Origin: Amanita rubescens
Taxonomy: Eukaryota > Basidiomycota > Agaricomycetes > Agaricales > Amanitaceae
Direction of reading: 5' to 3'
NCBI GenBank assembly: GCA_015039365.1
Contig: WION01000547.1
Span: 1 to 34,502 of the forward strand
DNA length: 34,502 bases
The notes below the pieces were generated by a model that was given only the letters and a program-made list of their open reading frames with translations, ran no database searches and had not been told where the DNA came from. Within the stretch, counting starts at the first letter, position 1. Each line of letters begins with the position of its first letter. Below, piece after piece: positions 1 to 9,310 of the stretch. Position numbers and translations under genes: made by a program.

Positions 1-790
1 TGATGAAGACTCTAATATGGCGTTGAGTAAGCAGTCTTGAATATCTCATCTTTACCGAACTCATCTGGCTTCGTTTCTGTCCAGCGCTTCAGTTGCAGTG
101 GTGTACAGGAAGCGTGTATGTGAGGACATTGGGGTTTGGATAAAAACCCGCTTTGAAGCTTTAGAGATTTGTGACGGTATGTTTTTCCCTTCTCCGACAT
201 AAGTCAACAATGTGAGATCATTGACTCAGTAAACAGGAGGATTTGTAGCTAAAGTGGCTTCATTGTTGTATGAGAGTATAACGGCTTGTAGAATTACTAT
301 TTAATTAATATCTTACCAATTTATGTGCTCGGCGTTGGGGTGCGTCAAAAACTTAAAGCGCGTCAACGTGCATCACGTGGTATCTTTATTTTTCTCTCTG
401 CTTTCATTCACAATCGCTTTGCTACCCACATGGAACACCCCCAATATCCTAATTTAATGGGCAGCAGCATGGATATGCCAAGGATCAAACACAAGTTATG
501 CCTCTCGGCATACTGTGTCCCGGCCCAATGTCGTCGGGGGCGGAGTCAGGGTTAGGGTCAACCTCCCTATATGCACGTCCAGCTTGACACTGTTGGGCTA
601 ACTCATTCATCAACAGCTTTTACTAAAACTACCACAGGAACCTGAAAGACGAAGGAGAAGCGAGCAGAGCGAAAGCAAGCCTTGGAAGTTTCGCCTTCTT
701 GATTGAGCACATGTAATTAAGCTCATAAACCCACTCGTGTGAGTGTTCATTTCACCCTCCTAGATTTACGTGATAATGCATTCTTCACAG
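1..790. other. No recognisable gene
   Basis: Open frames here are short and resemble nothing I recognise. The base composition is mixed and CpG is frequent, as in the rest of the left third of the window. A CACAG at 786-790 could be a splice acceptor for the possible gene that follows, so an upstream exon might be hidden here, but I cannot point to one. Confidence 0.4.
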
Positions 791-1950
791 TGCATTAAAC
801 AGCTGCCCGGACTCCAAGTTGGCCTTACATGAAAAAGATGTCAATAACTTGCCCAGACCGGTGGACGAAGACGAAGCTGAGGCTAGTTCTGCTTCCCGGC
901 GAGAAGCAGAGAAACACCCGGTCAAACAACAGAGGTAAGTACCACTGCCCTCTCACGACCGTTGTCGCCGCCTTGAGTTTTCTGAGAACTGGTAATTTTG
1001 TAGACAACAGCTGCCGAAGAAGACCACACCACTCGACAAGACTCGACCGCTTGCTAACAATACTATCCAGACAACGGCAAGTGTCGTTCACATCAAAACG
1101 AGTCATACGGCACTTTTAACTTCTCACTTAGATTAATATTCTCTGAGAATCCCACGTCCACCGCTCCCACTGCAAGCCGACACTCGTTATCATTTGATGA
1201 CGCTCAAAACCTTTTTCTAATCGTTCAAGAACGCAATTGAACCACAACAGAATACAGCTAAGGCTCCCATCACTAATAGCAATACCAACACCGCCAAAAC
1301 AAATTGAAACTTGCAAAAGACAACTAGTAACGAGACTCGGAGAGGAATCAAACACATCACGAATTGAAGTAGCCGAGTAAGTCATATTTACATAACCGCA
1401 AGACTCGGCTGACGAATATGAATAGGAATCTTTTCAACATCGACTTCCAGAAGATGCACAACAACAAAGGAACGCATGACCAGTTTAATGAGGCTTGGGT
1501 GGCACTTACAGACGCGCAGAAACAGGTACGTCAGATAACAAGCGACCTGAATTTGATTGATAACTACATTATAATGATCGTAGTCTCGAGGTATAGTAAG
1601 GCCTTCAAGTCGTCACAACTCCCTTCCTTTATATAGCGCAAGAAGGTAAGCTTCCATTCATTAATCAAGTCATATCCTAATGTTATCTACATAAATGGCA
1701 AAGAAACTGGAAGGAAATACGAAAGCTGACGGAGGCAGGGATGGATGTGAGTGAGGATAGTGAGCAGAAACAAGCGGGGAGGAGCGGGAATGAGCAGGAG
1801 GAGCGGAAACAAGCGGGGAGGAGCGGGAATGAGCAGGAGGAGGGAGGAGCGGGAATGAGCAGGAACAAGCGGGGGGGAGCGGAAAATAGGACAGTTGCAT
1901 GTTTCTCAGTGGCGAATGCATGTTTTCAAAGACAAACGGTTTCGGGATGA
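791..1950 (+). CDS. Possible multi-exon gene of unknown function, partial
   Basis: I do not recognise the product. Coding-like blocks are separated by fungal-type introns. A first block (about 791-934) reads ALNSCPDSKLALHEKDVNN and onward, and ends at a GTAAGT donor at 935; the acceptor TAG is at 1001-1003, and the frame then stays open to about 1130. The best intron is 1377-1425 (49 bases, GTAAGT donor, CTGAC branch-like motif, AATAG acceptor). It joins a block with RLGEESNTSRIEVAE in frame to NLFNIDFQKMHNNKGTHDQF and onward, up to a GTACGT donor at 1526. Further donors and acceptors would allow tiny exons of 7 and 9 bases near 1584 and 1637, then an exon from about 1739 that reads through the 39-bp repeat in frame. 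Charged, helix-like composition suggests a coiled coil. Joins between 1005 and 1300 do not keep frame with any simple splice, so decay or sequence error is possible. No start codon could be chosen. Confidence 0.35.
1761..1880 (+). repeat. Purine-rich 39-bp minisatellite
   Basis: The phrase CAAGCGGGGA recurs at 1771 and 1810, a 39-bp period, followed by partial units to about 1880. Because 39 is a multiple of three the repeat keeps frame and would encode (EQ)KQAGRSGNEQEER-like units on the plus strand. Whether it is coding depends on the uncertain spliced gene that may read through it. Confidence 0.7.
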
Positions 1951-2585
1951 CTTGAGCGGAAATTTTGACGAGATCGGACATTGTGACGGCGTAGAAGCCG
2001 TCCCATCCCGCTAAATACGGAATCACGCGGTTTTGACCTGTTTCTCACAGAATCGTTTTTGACTGGGGTTGACGTGTGACGTGTAACGTTGGTGCGTTCA
2101 TTATCTTTTCCAACAAAAGTGGCACGTGTGCCACAGGTCCCGCTACGTGCTGGACGACATATACAAAACCTCCGACGCCTGAGCAGGTCAAATCAGGCCA
2201 CGTCAGCCGAGTCAGCCTTTCTCAGGTTGACAATGGCTTAATCCGAAAGGGCATCTGACAGTAATCCGTCAGGCTGAACGGGATTTGCAGGCAAAGATAT
2301 TCCTCATAGTATCAGGCAGCCCTGCTACTGTCTGTTTGCGCTCGGGCCCTCCTTTTGATTTCAGATAATATGAATAACTTGTGGGATGTGGGCCACCGCT
2401 TCGCGTGGCATGGTCCGAGGCCGGATGGCTTCATATATTGAGTCTTTGCCGTGCGTAGCGTATCTTTATTTCGACATCACTCGGGAATTTTCCGTGCCTG
2501 CGTCGCGTTTCACCGTGGACGTTCGTCGGGAAATCCATGCCAGGGATTCCTTTCAGGCCTCAGTGGATTTCAAGCGAGGTTGCTG
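1951..2585. other. No recognisable gene; contains one copy of a dispersed 35-bp repeat
   Basis: No coding frame of note. Bases 2388-2422 match 4714-4748 with one mismatch (direct orientation; both start GTGGGCCACCGC and end GGTCCGAGGCC), so some dispersed repeat or duplicated fragment is present. The rest shows nothing I can name. Confidence 0.4.
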
Positions 2586-3111
2586 CTAATGCAGGCAGCG
2601 CTTCGTGAGCATATAAAGCGCATGAATTAGAATATCTCCTGAATACCAATCATAAGACCTAGGGGCAAAACAAATATCCCTAAAAATATTCATGGACCAG
2701 TCCACTTGTGCAAACCGTAGCATAGAAGCGGTATTATGAGCAGTGGTATGATGTATTAAGGGGATCCATAGACACGAAAACACCAGTGTCAGCAATATTA
2801 CAAACCCCTGTTCTTCCATTGAAACTGCACTGGAGCCACTCGCACGGATACTATGATATTTGCCTGCACGCTTCTTGTCCCGAAAGAAGTCATGCAACGA
2901 ATGCTCGAATCGAAGCGAATGCATCCTGCGTAATTTGAGCCGCAATTGATTCGCAGACATCAACAAATGTAAGGCGCGATTCACCACGGGCGAATACAGC
3001 GACCTCACATCTAGCCGTTGAGAAAGCATCTGCATGTAGAGTTGGTCCGATTGAGCATATGGTGAGGAAGATGTGGCTAGACGGAGTTGTAAAATGGTAT
3101 CGACCTTCATC
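2586..3111 (-). pseudogene. C-terminal part of a NACHT (STAND) protein
   Basis: The minus frame from 3110 reads VDTILQL, then SSSPYAQSDQLYMQMLSQ, and further on FEHSLHDFFRDKKRAGKYHS. In basidiomycete NACHT proteins the segment after the NTPase has the pattern SPYAQLDQLYxQIL, then HASFxDFLxDxxRAGKF, so this is the part that follows the NACHT core. Members of the family are STAND NTPases, proposed to act as nucleotide-controlled receptors in fungal heterokaryon incompatibility and innate-type responses. The frame stays open for 174 codons. The adjoining NTPase core is on the opposite strand immediately next door (3112-3547), so the gene is rearranged and not functional as it stands. Family assignment is by motif memory, not alignment. 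Confidence 0.6.
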
Positions 3112-3547
3112 GGGACAAGCCTGGCCTACGACCAGAGAAGTCGCTCATTATAATTGATGGCGTAGACGAATGCGCGAGCGAACAAGAACAAAATCTTGTT
3201 CTGACGCTCATCGCGGATGCGTTGGGGCGTACTAGCATCCCTCTACGTTTTCTTATTTGCAGTAGACCGGAGGCTCATATTGAGGAAATATTGGATATGG
3301 AAAACATGAAATTGAAGGCTCGCGCGCGCAGTTGTATTGGATGAGAAGTTTGCACCGAATGAGCTACTTGGAGGGCCAGTTTTTCCGTATTTTTTCGAAA
3401 TGTAAAATCTCGTCATTCCCGTCTGACGCGGATATTCAGCACCTGTTATCATCAGGTCAATTCGTATACGCATCGACCATCATCAAGTTCATCGATGACG
3501 ATGACTGCCTTCCCAAAGAGCAGCTTGTCGAAAACCTTCAAATTTAG
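3112..3547 (+). pseudogene. Central NACHT segment (Walker B to post-NACHT helix), inverted relative to its flanks
   Basis: The plus frame at 3114 reads KSLIIIDGVDECASEQEQ and then LRFLICSRPEAHIEE. The IIIDGVDEC stretch is the Walker B region with its acidic pair, and the LRFLICSRPE stretch is the sensor-1 strand, both typical of fungal NACHT NTPases. After a frame change comes VVLDEKFAPNE, and after another ADIQHLLSSGQFVYASTIIK and FIDDDDCLPKEQLVENL, the usual NACHT-distal element. The stop TAG is at 3545-3547. At least two frameshifts are needed within 430 bases. The N-terminal third (3548-4055) and C-terminal third (2586-3111) of the same protein lie on the minus strand on either side. Confidence 0.65.
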
Positions 3548-4055
3548 GTGATCGAATTGGATGTGATTTGGTATGGATTAAACGCTTTGTCTTCGGTAGA
3601 GATTCAATATACGGGAATGTTTCGAAATGGATGTGGCCAATTGCCATGCTAGAGTAAAAAACAAACGATCTGCCATGCTGCGATCTGGGGTGTTCATTAG
3701 GGGAAAAATGAAGTCGCCAAACGGCTATCCTTGTAACGTTCGGCAATGGTTTGAGCAATAGCAGACTTGCGAGGAGAGGATGGGTAGATGTACACTGAGC
3801 CGTCCTCAGGTGACCAACTGCGAATTTCTGTGACGAGTCGGTCGAATGCGGTGATGTGCTGCGGTTGGCACGGTGGACGTGTCTGTGGTCAGAATCCTGA
3901 GTCTAGTGTCTTGCAACTCGTTCCACATCCAGCCAACAACCGTACGGCTCTACCTCATACAGCCGGCCATATAACCATATGGTGCGTTGTTTCGGATACA
4001 AGTCGTTGATCCAGTCTGAAATTACTTTCAGAACCTTTTCGAGGGTCTGGGGATG
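3548..4055 (-). pseudogene. N-terminal part of a NACHT (STAND) protein, P-loop split by an insertion
   Basis: The minus strand from about 4050 reads QTLEKVLKVISDWINDLYPK and then QRTIWLYG, the usual lead-in to the NACHT P-loop. The family then has GPAGxGKS, but here about 190 bases of unrelated sequence intervene (about 3770-3965). The frame resumes as RKSAIAQTIAERYKDSRLAT, followed, after one frameshift, by NTPDRSMADRLFFTLAWQLA and, in another frame, YIESLPKTKRLIHTKSHPIR. The glycine-rich loop is therefore lost or interrupted. The insertion could be an aberrant intron (a GTATGA lies at its start), but I see no convincing acceptor. Upstream N-terminal domains are not recognisable. Confidence 0.6.
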
Positions 4056-4114
4056 ACACAAAGGGGGTGGTAGCGGGCTAAGGAATCGTGCATTGCTGCC
4101 TCCGAAATGTGTGA

Positions 4115-4392
4115 TTTAAAATTGAGGAAGAGAGATTGTCGAGAACTGAGAGAGAGATATGAGGATGAGGTCACCAACTTGAAGCAAATATTACCTACTA
4201 TTCAAATCATCGCCAACGGGGTAAGGGCGAGCAGACAAAGCTCTGGAGAGTGTGCGAGGCATATTCGGCGCTAGGCTAGAAGTGAGCGAGACACGGGAAG
4301 CGAGCAGGTAGGCATTACTTCTGGAGTATGTTATCGCCGAGAACAAGAGGATTTGGGCGGGCTGTGCAGTGATTTCTGGAGGAGGGAAATGA
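4115..4392 (+). pseudogene. Coding-like relic, unknown, helix-rich
   Basis: Not recognised. The plus strand reads ELRERYEDEVTNLKQILPTI and continues QIIANGVRA. After a one-base frame change it continues DKALESVRGIFGARLEVSET, then REASR, an in-frame TAG, and ALLLEYVIAENKRIWAG to a stop at about 4392. The amphipathic, charged composition suggests a coiled coil, possibly the C-terminal exon of a decayed gene. It lies just upstream of, and divergent from, the minus-strand NACHT N-terminus. The in-frame stop and the shift argue against function. Confidence 0.3.
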
Positions 4393-6198
4393 CCACCCGC
4401 AACTGAGTAGTAAGCGGGATCGAGCAGAAACGCTTAGGTGCTTACCAAGTATCCATAAGCCGTTTTCCCGACCTGGCTTTCATGTTGTCGCTCAAAACAA
4501 CTCTTGAGGTCCTCGTTGAAGAATCGAGACACGAGGGAAACACTCGAGTGGTGTCGTGCTAGGGATTCAGTCGGGCCTTGTTCATGTCTTCTCGTGTATG
4601 GCCAGGACGTTTTCGGCTGTGCGTGTCTCGCGTTTTCCCGGTCCAAGTCCCGGACCTAGCCGCACCAGCAAGAGACCGAGTCCTTTCAGGCCTCGGAAAA
4701 CTTGACTTGAGAAGTGGGCCACCGCATCGCGTGGCATGGTCCGAGGCCACATTCACGTGCACTGCCTTACAATATGTCCATGATATATGTTAAGAAATGC
4801 AATAATATATGTATGCTCAGCAACTGTGTGGAGATCGTATCAGGAATGTTGAAAATAACATACAATGCTTTCAACTGCTAACAAGATCGACTAGATCATA
4901 TTCCAACGCCACGGACTCTGAAATTCCAGCAAGACACTCCGGGAGTCAGGTGATACACTCAAGGTCGAACCACTGCATGCGCTACGAGCTCAAGGGAAGG
5001 CGGGGGCAATGTAGCAGGCACTGCGATCCGAACCCCGGTGTCGGTCTTGACTCTTGAGATAAAGAGAGTTTATTTGTCGCAGACATTACTCGTCGTCGCC
5101 GAAAACCGTGCGACACTCATCACCGGAAGGCAGGGGCAAATGCACAAGTCGGGCTTTTCACCTAGAGGAAGACGGTCATCATGAGTTCCGGATAGAGGAA
5201 TGACACCCGTATGTCGGGTCTCACCGTTAGTAGAGGAGAAGAGCATCGAGCTGGAGAAGGTCTCGTCTCGGGCCTCGTCGCGATTTATGTCATGTCGATT
5301 CTGAATGGTGGCCGGCCCAACATGTACACGGCTGCTGGGGGGACCAGCCACCAGGAGCACTTCGAACGGTGAGCGCAAATGTGTGGTGTCCCGCCACGTC
5401 ATGCAACGAGTCTCGGATCCAGCCGTCTTGTAAAAGACAGCTGCGAGATGCAGTGCTGGAGTAAAGAATCTGAAACAAGGAACGCGTTAAGCGACCTTTG
5501 AAAGAGCTAGACGAAACGGCATCTCCGAGTCTTTGGGCGAAGCGTCGATTACGAGCTATTCTGGTCGGCAGGAGGGCGAGCGAGTGAGTTAACAGCGTGA
5601 GTCACGGCGAGCTTGTGTTGGTCATGCGACTCGTCTTGTTCAAGCGTGCAGAAATAGTCGGCAGAGAGACGAGTGTTTTAGCTGCATGAGGTGCACCGAG
5701 TAGGGTCGTCGGTCTTGTGAGATGAGAGTCGGCACTTATGAGATGAGAGTCAACAAGATGAGTGGACATTGGCGAGCGAGGGAGAGTGTCCCTAGGAACG
5801 ATCTGCTTCCCGGTCTCAATCTTGAGAGGTGGGAAGTCGTTCTCATGAAAGCGGCGCACTCGGGTCGCCACTGCTGAGGCCCGAACATAGTCAACGGGGA
5901 AGGTCAATTTTATCGTCGTGTCTATCGTTTTCTGGTCGGTCCTTCATCGCAGCTCATAGCTGTCGTAGAATGTGCCCGTCGCATAGAAGTAGAAGGAATC
6001 ATTCGCGGCGTGCGTATGTCTCGCGTCTGGCCGGGATGTTCTTCACTGGAAAATGCTGTCCGCACTGTCTCGCGTTTTCCCGGTGTAAATCCCGGACCTT
6101 GTTAGCATGCCTGGCGTTAGGAGATGGATGTCACTTAGGGCTGGAAAAACGTTGCCAGTATATATCGTGTGCTGCTTGAATGTCTTGCCTAACAGTCT
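4393..6198. other. No recognised gene; dispersed repeat fragments
   Basis: Several open frames of 60-116 codons exist on both strands (for example 5070-5402 and 5602-5907 on the minus strand), but none resembles a known family and overlapping frames are equally open. Two short dispersed repeats are visible. The first is 4714-4748, matching 2388-2422. The second is 4624-4657, matching 6066-6099, where both begin TGTCTCGCGTTTTCCCGGT and end CCCGGACCT. These look like fragments of interspersed elements. Confidence 0.4.
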
Positions 6199-7172
6199 TT
6201 ATCTGCGCAAAGACATTATGCATTTTTCTGCGGCCTCGACAGTTTCAAATCTAAAATCCGCGTTTAAAAACGGAACCTCGAAACGTAAAGACAGCCGCTC
6301 TCGCTCTCCTTGACGTGTCGAGTAAATGTCCGGACACTGCGAATGGCCCCAAAAGGCGCAGCGAGCGCATATAGTTGCTCTTCAGGAAAATGAGGAGGTA
6401 GGCCATTGATATAAACGTTAGGTGTCTTATGGGAGCTATCGATATTGATACAGTTGTTGAGATAAATATCTCGGGAGTTGGAAGGCGCTAACCGCTCGGC
6501 AACGCTTTCCTCTGCTATATGAGAATGTTGGGTCGTCTCCTTGGGGACTACGACAGGCTGCGAAGGAGTTGGCTTAGTAGGGGGACCTGGCGCTTCGCTG
6601 TCAGACGTGACGTCCTGGAGAGGGATGGTTTTCTGCAAAGGAGCTGGCGGCAATTGAGGCAAAAGGATGTCATCCGATACATTAGCCGTCTTTTGCTGTT
6701 GTGTAATGGTAGGGGAGACATGAACGTCCTCAGGAAACGTGTTCAGAGTCGGGCGCTGTTCATAAGGGTCAAGGAATTGTCAATATAGCGTTGAATATAA
6801 ACAAACCTGTCGATGTATGCGCACTGGGCACAGCGTTTTCAAGACCAAGCGAAGACAAAAGATCTCGACGTCGGAGGACTTCGAGTCCTCCAACTCTCCG
6901 TCCTCTTGAGATCCAGAAGAGGGTTCCTTGCTAATGCGAGACGAGTCGCTCTTTGGACTCGCGACTGCAGTGGTACTTGGCGTGTCTGCAAGCAAAGACA
7001 AAGCGGTTGGAACGGCCGGTATGCATAGAGGAGAAAGTTCTGGGAGACGCGCAGGAGTAGCAAGTGATGACGGGTCCTTCTCGCGGACCACAGTGGGAAG
7101 CGTCCCAGACATCCCCGATGTGTCCTTCATGTCACCATAACCGAAAAACCAGCTTTCTCTCGGGCCTGTCAT
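6199..7172 (-). CDS. RRM-domain RNA-binding protein gene, spliced, 3' end disturbed
   Basis: Exon 1 (7172-6807) starts at an ATG (MTGPRESWFFGYGDMKD) and is Ser/Pro-rich. A 51-base intron (6806-6756; GTTTGT donor, TTGAC branch-like motif, AACAG acceptor) joins it in phase 0 to exon 2 (6755 to about 6264). Exon 2 carries a disordered linker and then an RNA recognition motif: NVYINGLPPHFPEEQLYAL is RNP2 with the first helix, followed by FGAIRSVRTFTRHVKESESG. The rest of the domain, FETVEAAEKCIMSLRR, follows at 6249-6202 in another frame, then TAA. The only phase-compatible splice across that gap would be 26 bases, too short for a normal intron, so a frameshift or sequence error in the RNP1 region is likelier. 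RRM proteins bind single-stranded RNA in mRNA processing, stability or translation; no specific target can be inferred. The start could lie further upstream, since the frame is open for nine codons before the ATG. Confidence 0.6.
6756..6806 (-). other. Intron in the RRM gene
   Basis: On the minus strand, CAG/GTTTGT at the donor and AACAG/CGC at the acceptor bound 51 bases with a TTGAC branch-like motif. Removing it joins two long open frames in phase 0, which is the main evidence that both exons belong to one gene. Confidence 0.7.
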
Positions 7173-7222
7173 AATTCCAGGTCCACCACTATCGAAATTT
7201 CAATGGCGGATCTATACGCCCG

Positions 7223-7480
7223 TTGCACCCCTACGATCCATTGCTCGGCCGATTACCAAGCACACACTGTCAACAAATGCGAGCATGTCGAATTCCCCGA
7301 CGTCCCTCCATCGCTCACAACCGTCCCCTCGAAGAAGAGGTCGAAGAGCCTTTTCCACCACCCGTCATCGCTGAAGAGGATAACCAACCTCTAGCCTACA
7401 CTGCAACTAAATCCATCAAGAATATGGTACTACCTAATTTAGAGCAGTCACTACTCAACCGATTCCCGCTACGTAAGTAG
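7223..7480 (+). CDS. Small hypothetical reading frame
   Basis: An 85-codon frame divergent from the RRM gene. Its second half (RPLEEEVEEPFPPPVIAEED) is acidic and proline-rich, as in disordered proteins, and it ends at a TAG. No domain is recognisable. The first half is equally open in another frame. It may be a fragment of a longer spliced gene or chance. Confidence 0.2.
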   Translation: MHPYDPLLGRLPSTHCQQMRACRIPRRPSIAHNRPLEEEVEEPFPPPVIAEEDNQPLAYTATKSIKNMVLPNLEQSLLNRFPLRK

Positions 7481-7535
7481 TGGGTTCAGTCCGACGAACG
7501 ACTGAGGCCCAGTGAGTGCGGCAGCAGTCACCTGA

Positions 7536-7556
7536 CATTTGTGACGGTCACAAATG
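7536..7556. repeat. 10-bp-arm near-perfect palindrome
   Basis: The left arm CATTTGTGAC and the right arm GTCACAAATG are perfect complements separated by a single G. It lies in gene-free DNA 180 bp before the GGTTGTGATC motif cluster. It could be a dimeric protein-binding site or another instance of the inverted repeats common to the right. Confidence 0.6.
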
Positions 7557-7719
7557 AGTGACAAAATCCCGACTACACGGTATGATCGGAAAGAAACTTC
7601 CTCAGCGCTTTCGACATCCGGCAGAAGTCTCCTGAAACATCCGGCAAATCAACGAGACTAAAAGTAAAAAATGTTCAAATCCACAGCTTTGTCGCTCTGA
7701 AAATGTATGAGCTGCTCAT

Positions 7720-7940
7720 GAAGTCAGTGTGAGGTTGTGATCACAACGGTCTTGTATCAAATGCTCCTGTGATGAAAGGCATTAGGCAACTCGTGCGGTT
7801 GTGATCGCAGCGCAGCGCTTTCATTGTTTCGATCCACATCCATTTATAATTTACGTCGCTCGCAACTCACGCGGTTGTGATCGGATCGCTCCATTCATCG
7901 TTCCACGAAAAGCATCCCGCGCGGTTGTGATCACAGTGTA
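7720..7940 (+). repeat. Four copies of a GCGGTTGTGATC-type motif
   Basis: GGTTGTGATC occurs within 7731-7750, 7792-7810, 7867-7886 and 7917-7936. The last three read (C/G)GCGGTTGTGATC. Copies two and three share longer context (GCAACTC before, GATCG and CATTCAT/CATTGTTTC after) with a 75-bp spacing. The first copy contains the 12-base palindrome TTGTGATCACAA. No coding frame explains the conservation. Either a decaying 75-bp tandem repeat or a cluster of binding sites would fit. Confidence 0.6.
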
Positions 7941-8210
7941 GAAAATGTCTTGTGATGAACACCTGATTGCTTTCAACAAAGTTACTGCTAAGATCAACAC
8001 GCTGCATGCGAAATTCATGAAAGAAGAACAGTGTTTTTGTCTCCTGGGCCCTAAGGCTCCAGCCATTTAGTATCCAATCTCAATATCTGCCCTAGGCCCC
8101 TATTTGCCGCCTCTCTCAAATGCTTATCTATGGTATGTGGTTCATATTTTTGTTTGGTTAGTACATTTTTGACTTCAAGCATCAGGAAAATAATCATTTG
8201 GCTTAAAAAT

Positions 8211-8292
8211 GCCTTATTTAAAATAAGGCCTAATAAGTGGGGTGCCTTATCCCAACCTTGAAGCTCCGAGGGAGCGTAAGGCCCGAAGGGCC
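8211..8292. repeat. Cluster of three palindromes
   Basis: GCCTTATTT and AAATAAGGC face each other around one A at 8211-8229. GCTCC/GGAGC around GAG follows at 8263-8275, and GGCCC/GGGCC around GAA at 8280-8292. The cluster ends 24 bp before the MITE-like element and may belong to its insertion context. There is no gene here. Confidence 0.55.
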
Positions 8293-8316
8293 GCGCGGAC
8301 GAGGGGCATTAATATG

Positions 8317-8518
8317 AACTTACAACCCACGCCCGCGCACCGGTGAATGACAACCGGTGAGCGGTGGTCACGTGGGTGTAATGTCGCGCGTCGCGTCCTT
8401 GCTCTTCTAACTGCTCGCCGAACACATCTAGTACAGCCTCTACCTGAACCACCAACTCACCTGCCACCTCAATATCCGCTGCCACTCATTCACCGGTGCG
8501 CGGCGTGGGTTGCAAGTT
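8317..8518. mobile_element. MITE-like element, 202 bp
   Basis: The left end (8317-8349, starting AACTTACAACCCACGC) and the reverse complement of the right end (8487-8518, starting AACTTGCAACCCACGC) match over 32-33 bases with one substitution and one indel. Both arms end in CACCGGTGAATG. The interior has no coding capacity beyond short frames. Small size, long terminal inverted repeats and no transposase are what define a MITE. I see no clear target-site duplication next to the ends, so the superfamily cannot be named. Confidence 0.65.
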
Positions 8519-9183
8519 CCCACACTCTAGTATCACAGCTCGTCTCTGACCTTTGGCAGAGTCTAGCAATGACCCGCTCCGGCTGCTTGGGCTCTGGCAA
8601 CGACCACTCGGAGTACTTCGATTGTGGCAGTGAGTAGAATCTCTTCATCACTTTGAAAATCTTATCAGGGCCCGTTCGGAGTTCCTCTAACTCGAAGTTT
8701 TCCACCGATACCCCACCACCCACGCCAACCGCTTAGCGCTACCCCCCGGATCTCGCCTGCCAAACCTGTATGAATACTACTATATGCGTTCCTTTTTCAA
8801 GTCTTGAGCTCACAAGTTATCCAGGCAATGGCTAATGCTGAATTCCGTTCTATACCACATTGAGCAAGGTTGTTACCATTGATCTAAGGTTACTAGAATG
8901 TGATTTCGTGTACATGATAATCTATAAATTTGTTTACGTAGAATGCATTGAGGTTATTGGAATAAAAAAGTTTCCGTGGAATCATCTTTGACCCTGCAGC
9001 TCCCAATTAAATGAGCAGCGTGTAATATCATGTCCGTGAAACCGACTTCAAAGCACTGCCCGTCATTTTTAGTGATTGTTCCACCAGGGAACATTGAGGG
9101 TTGTTATCAGTGACTATTAGTATGAGATTCCAACCGGCTTATCGCCCACTGCTGACCACTTGCGATCACGCTGTCCGGGTCCG
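8519..9183. other. No recognisable gene
   Basis: Short frames only. The sequence becomes AT-richer from about 8800 to 9080. Nothing repetitive or structured stands out. Confidence 0.4.
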
Positions 9184-9310
9184 GCGTCCACCGTCCACCG
9201 CCCAGTCCACCGCCCACCGCCGAACATCAGCGCATCAACTGTCCACTGTCCACCACCGCCGAACATCCACCGGTCCACCGTCCACCGCCGAACGTCCACC
9301 ATCCACCACT
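9184..9310 (+). repeat. CCACC-rich minisatellite
   Basis: Irregular tandem copies of GTCCACC and of a longer phrase CCACCGCCGAACATC run through this stretch. Units are 7-10 bases nested in repeats of roughly 45 bases. The short frames over it are low-complexity by-products. Confidence 0.7.

Noticed and set aside
1683..2026. Pro/Ser/Cys-rich minus-strand frames over the purine-rich minisatellite
   Set aside because: They are translations of the opposite strand of a simple repeat; the plus-strand reading fits the possible splice frame better.
2586..3110. Reading the NACHT relic as one plus-strand gene from 2586 to 3550
   Set aside because: The plus strand at 2586-3110 gives no NACHT pattern. 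The minus strand gives the clear C-terminal motifs, so an inversion fits better.
3489..3758. 89-codon minus frame as a separate gene
   Set aside because: It is partly the shifted frame of the NACHT N-terminal relic and partly the antisense of the inverted central segment.
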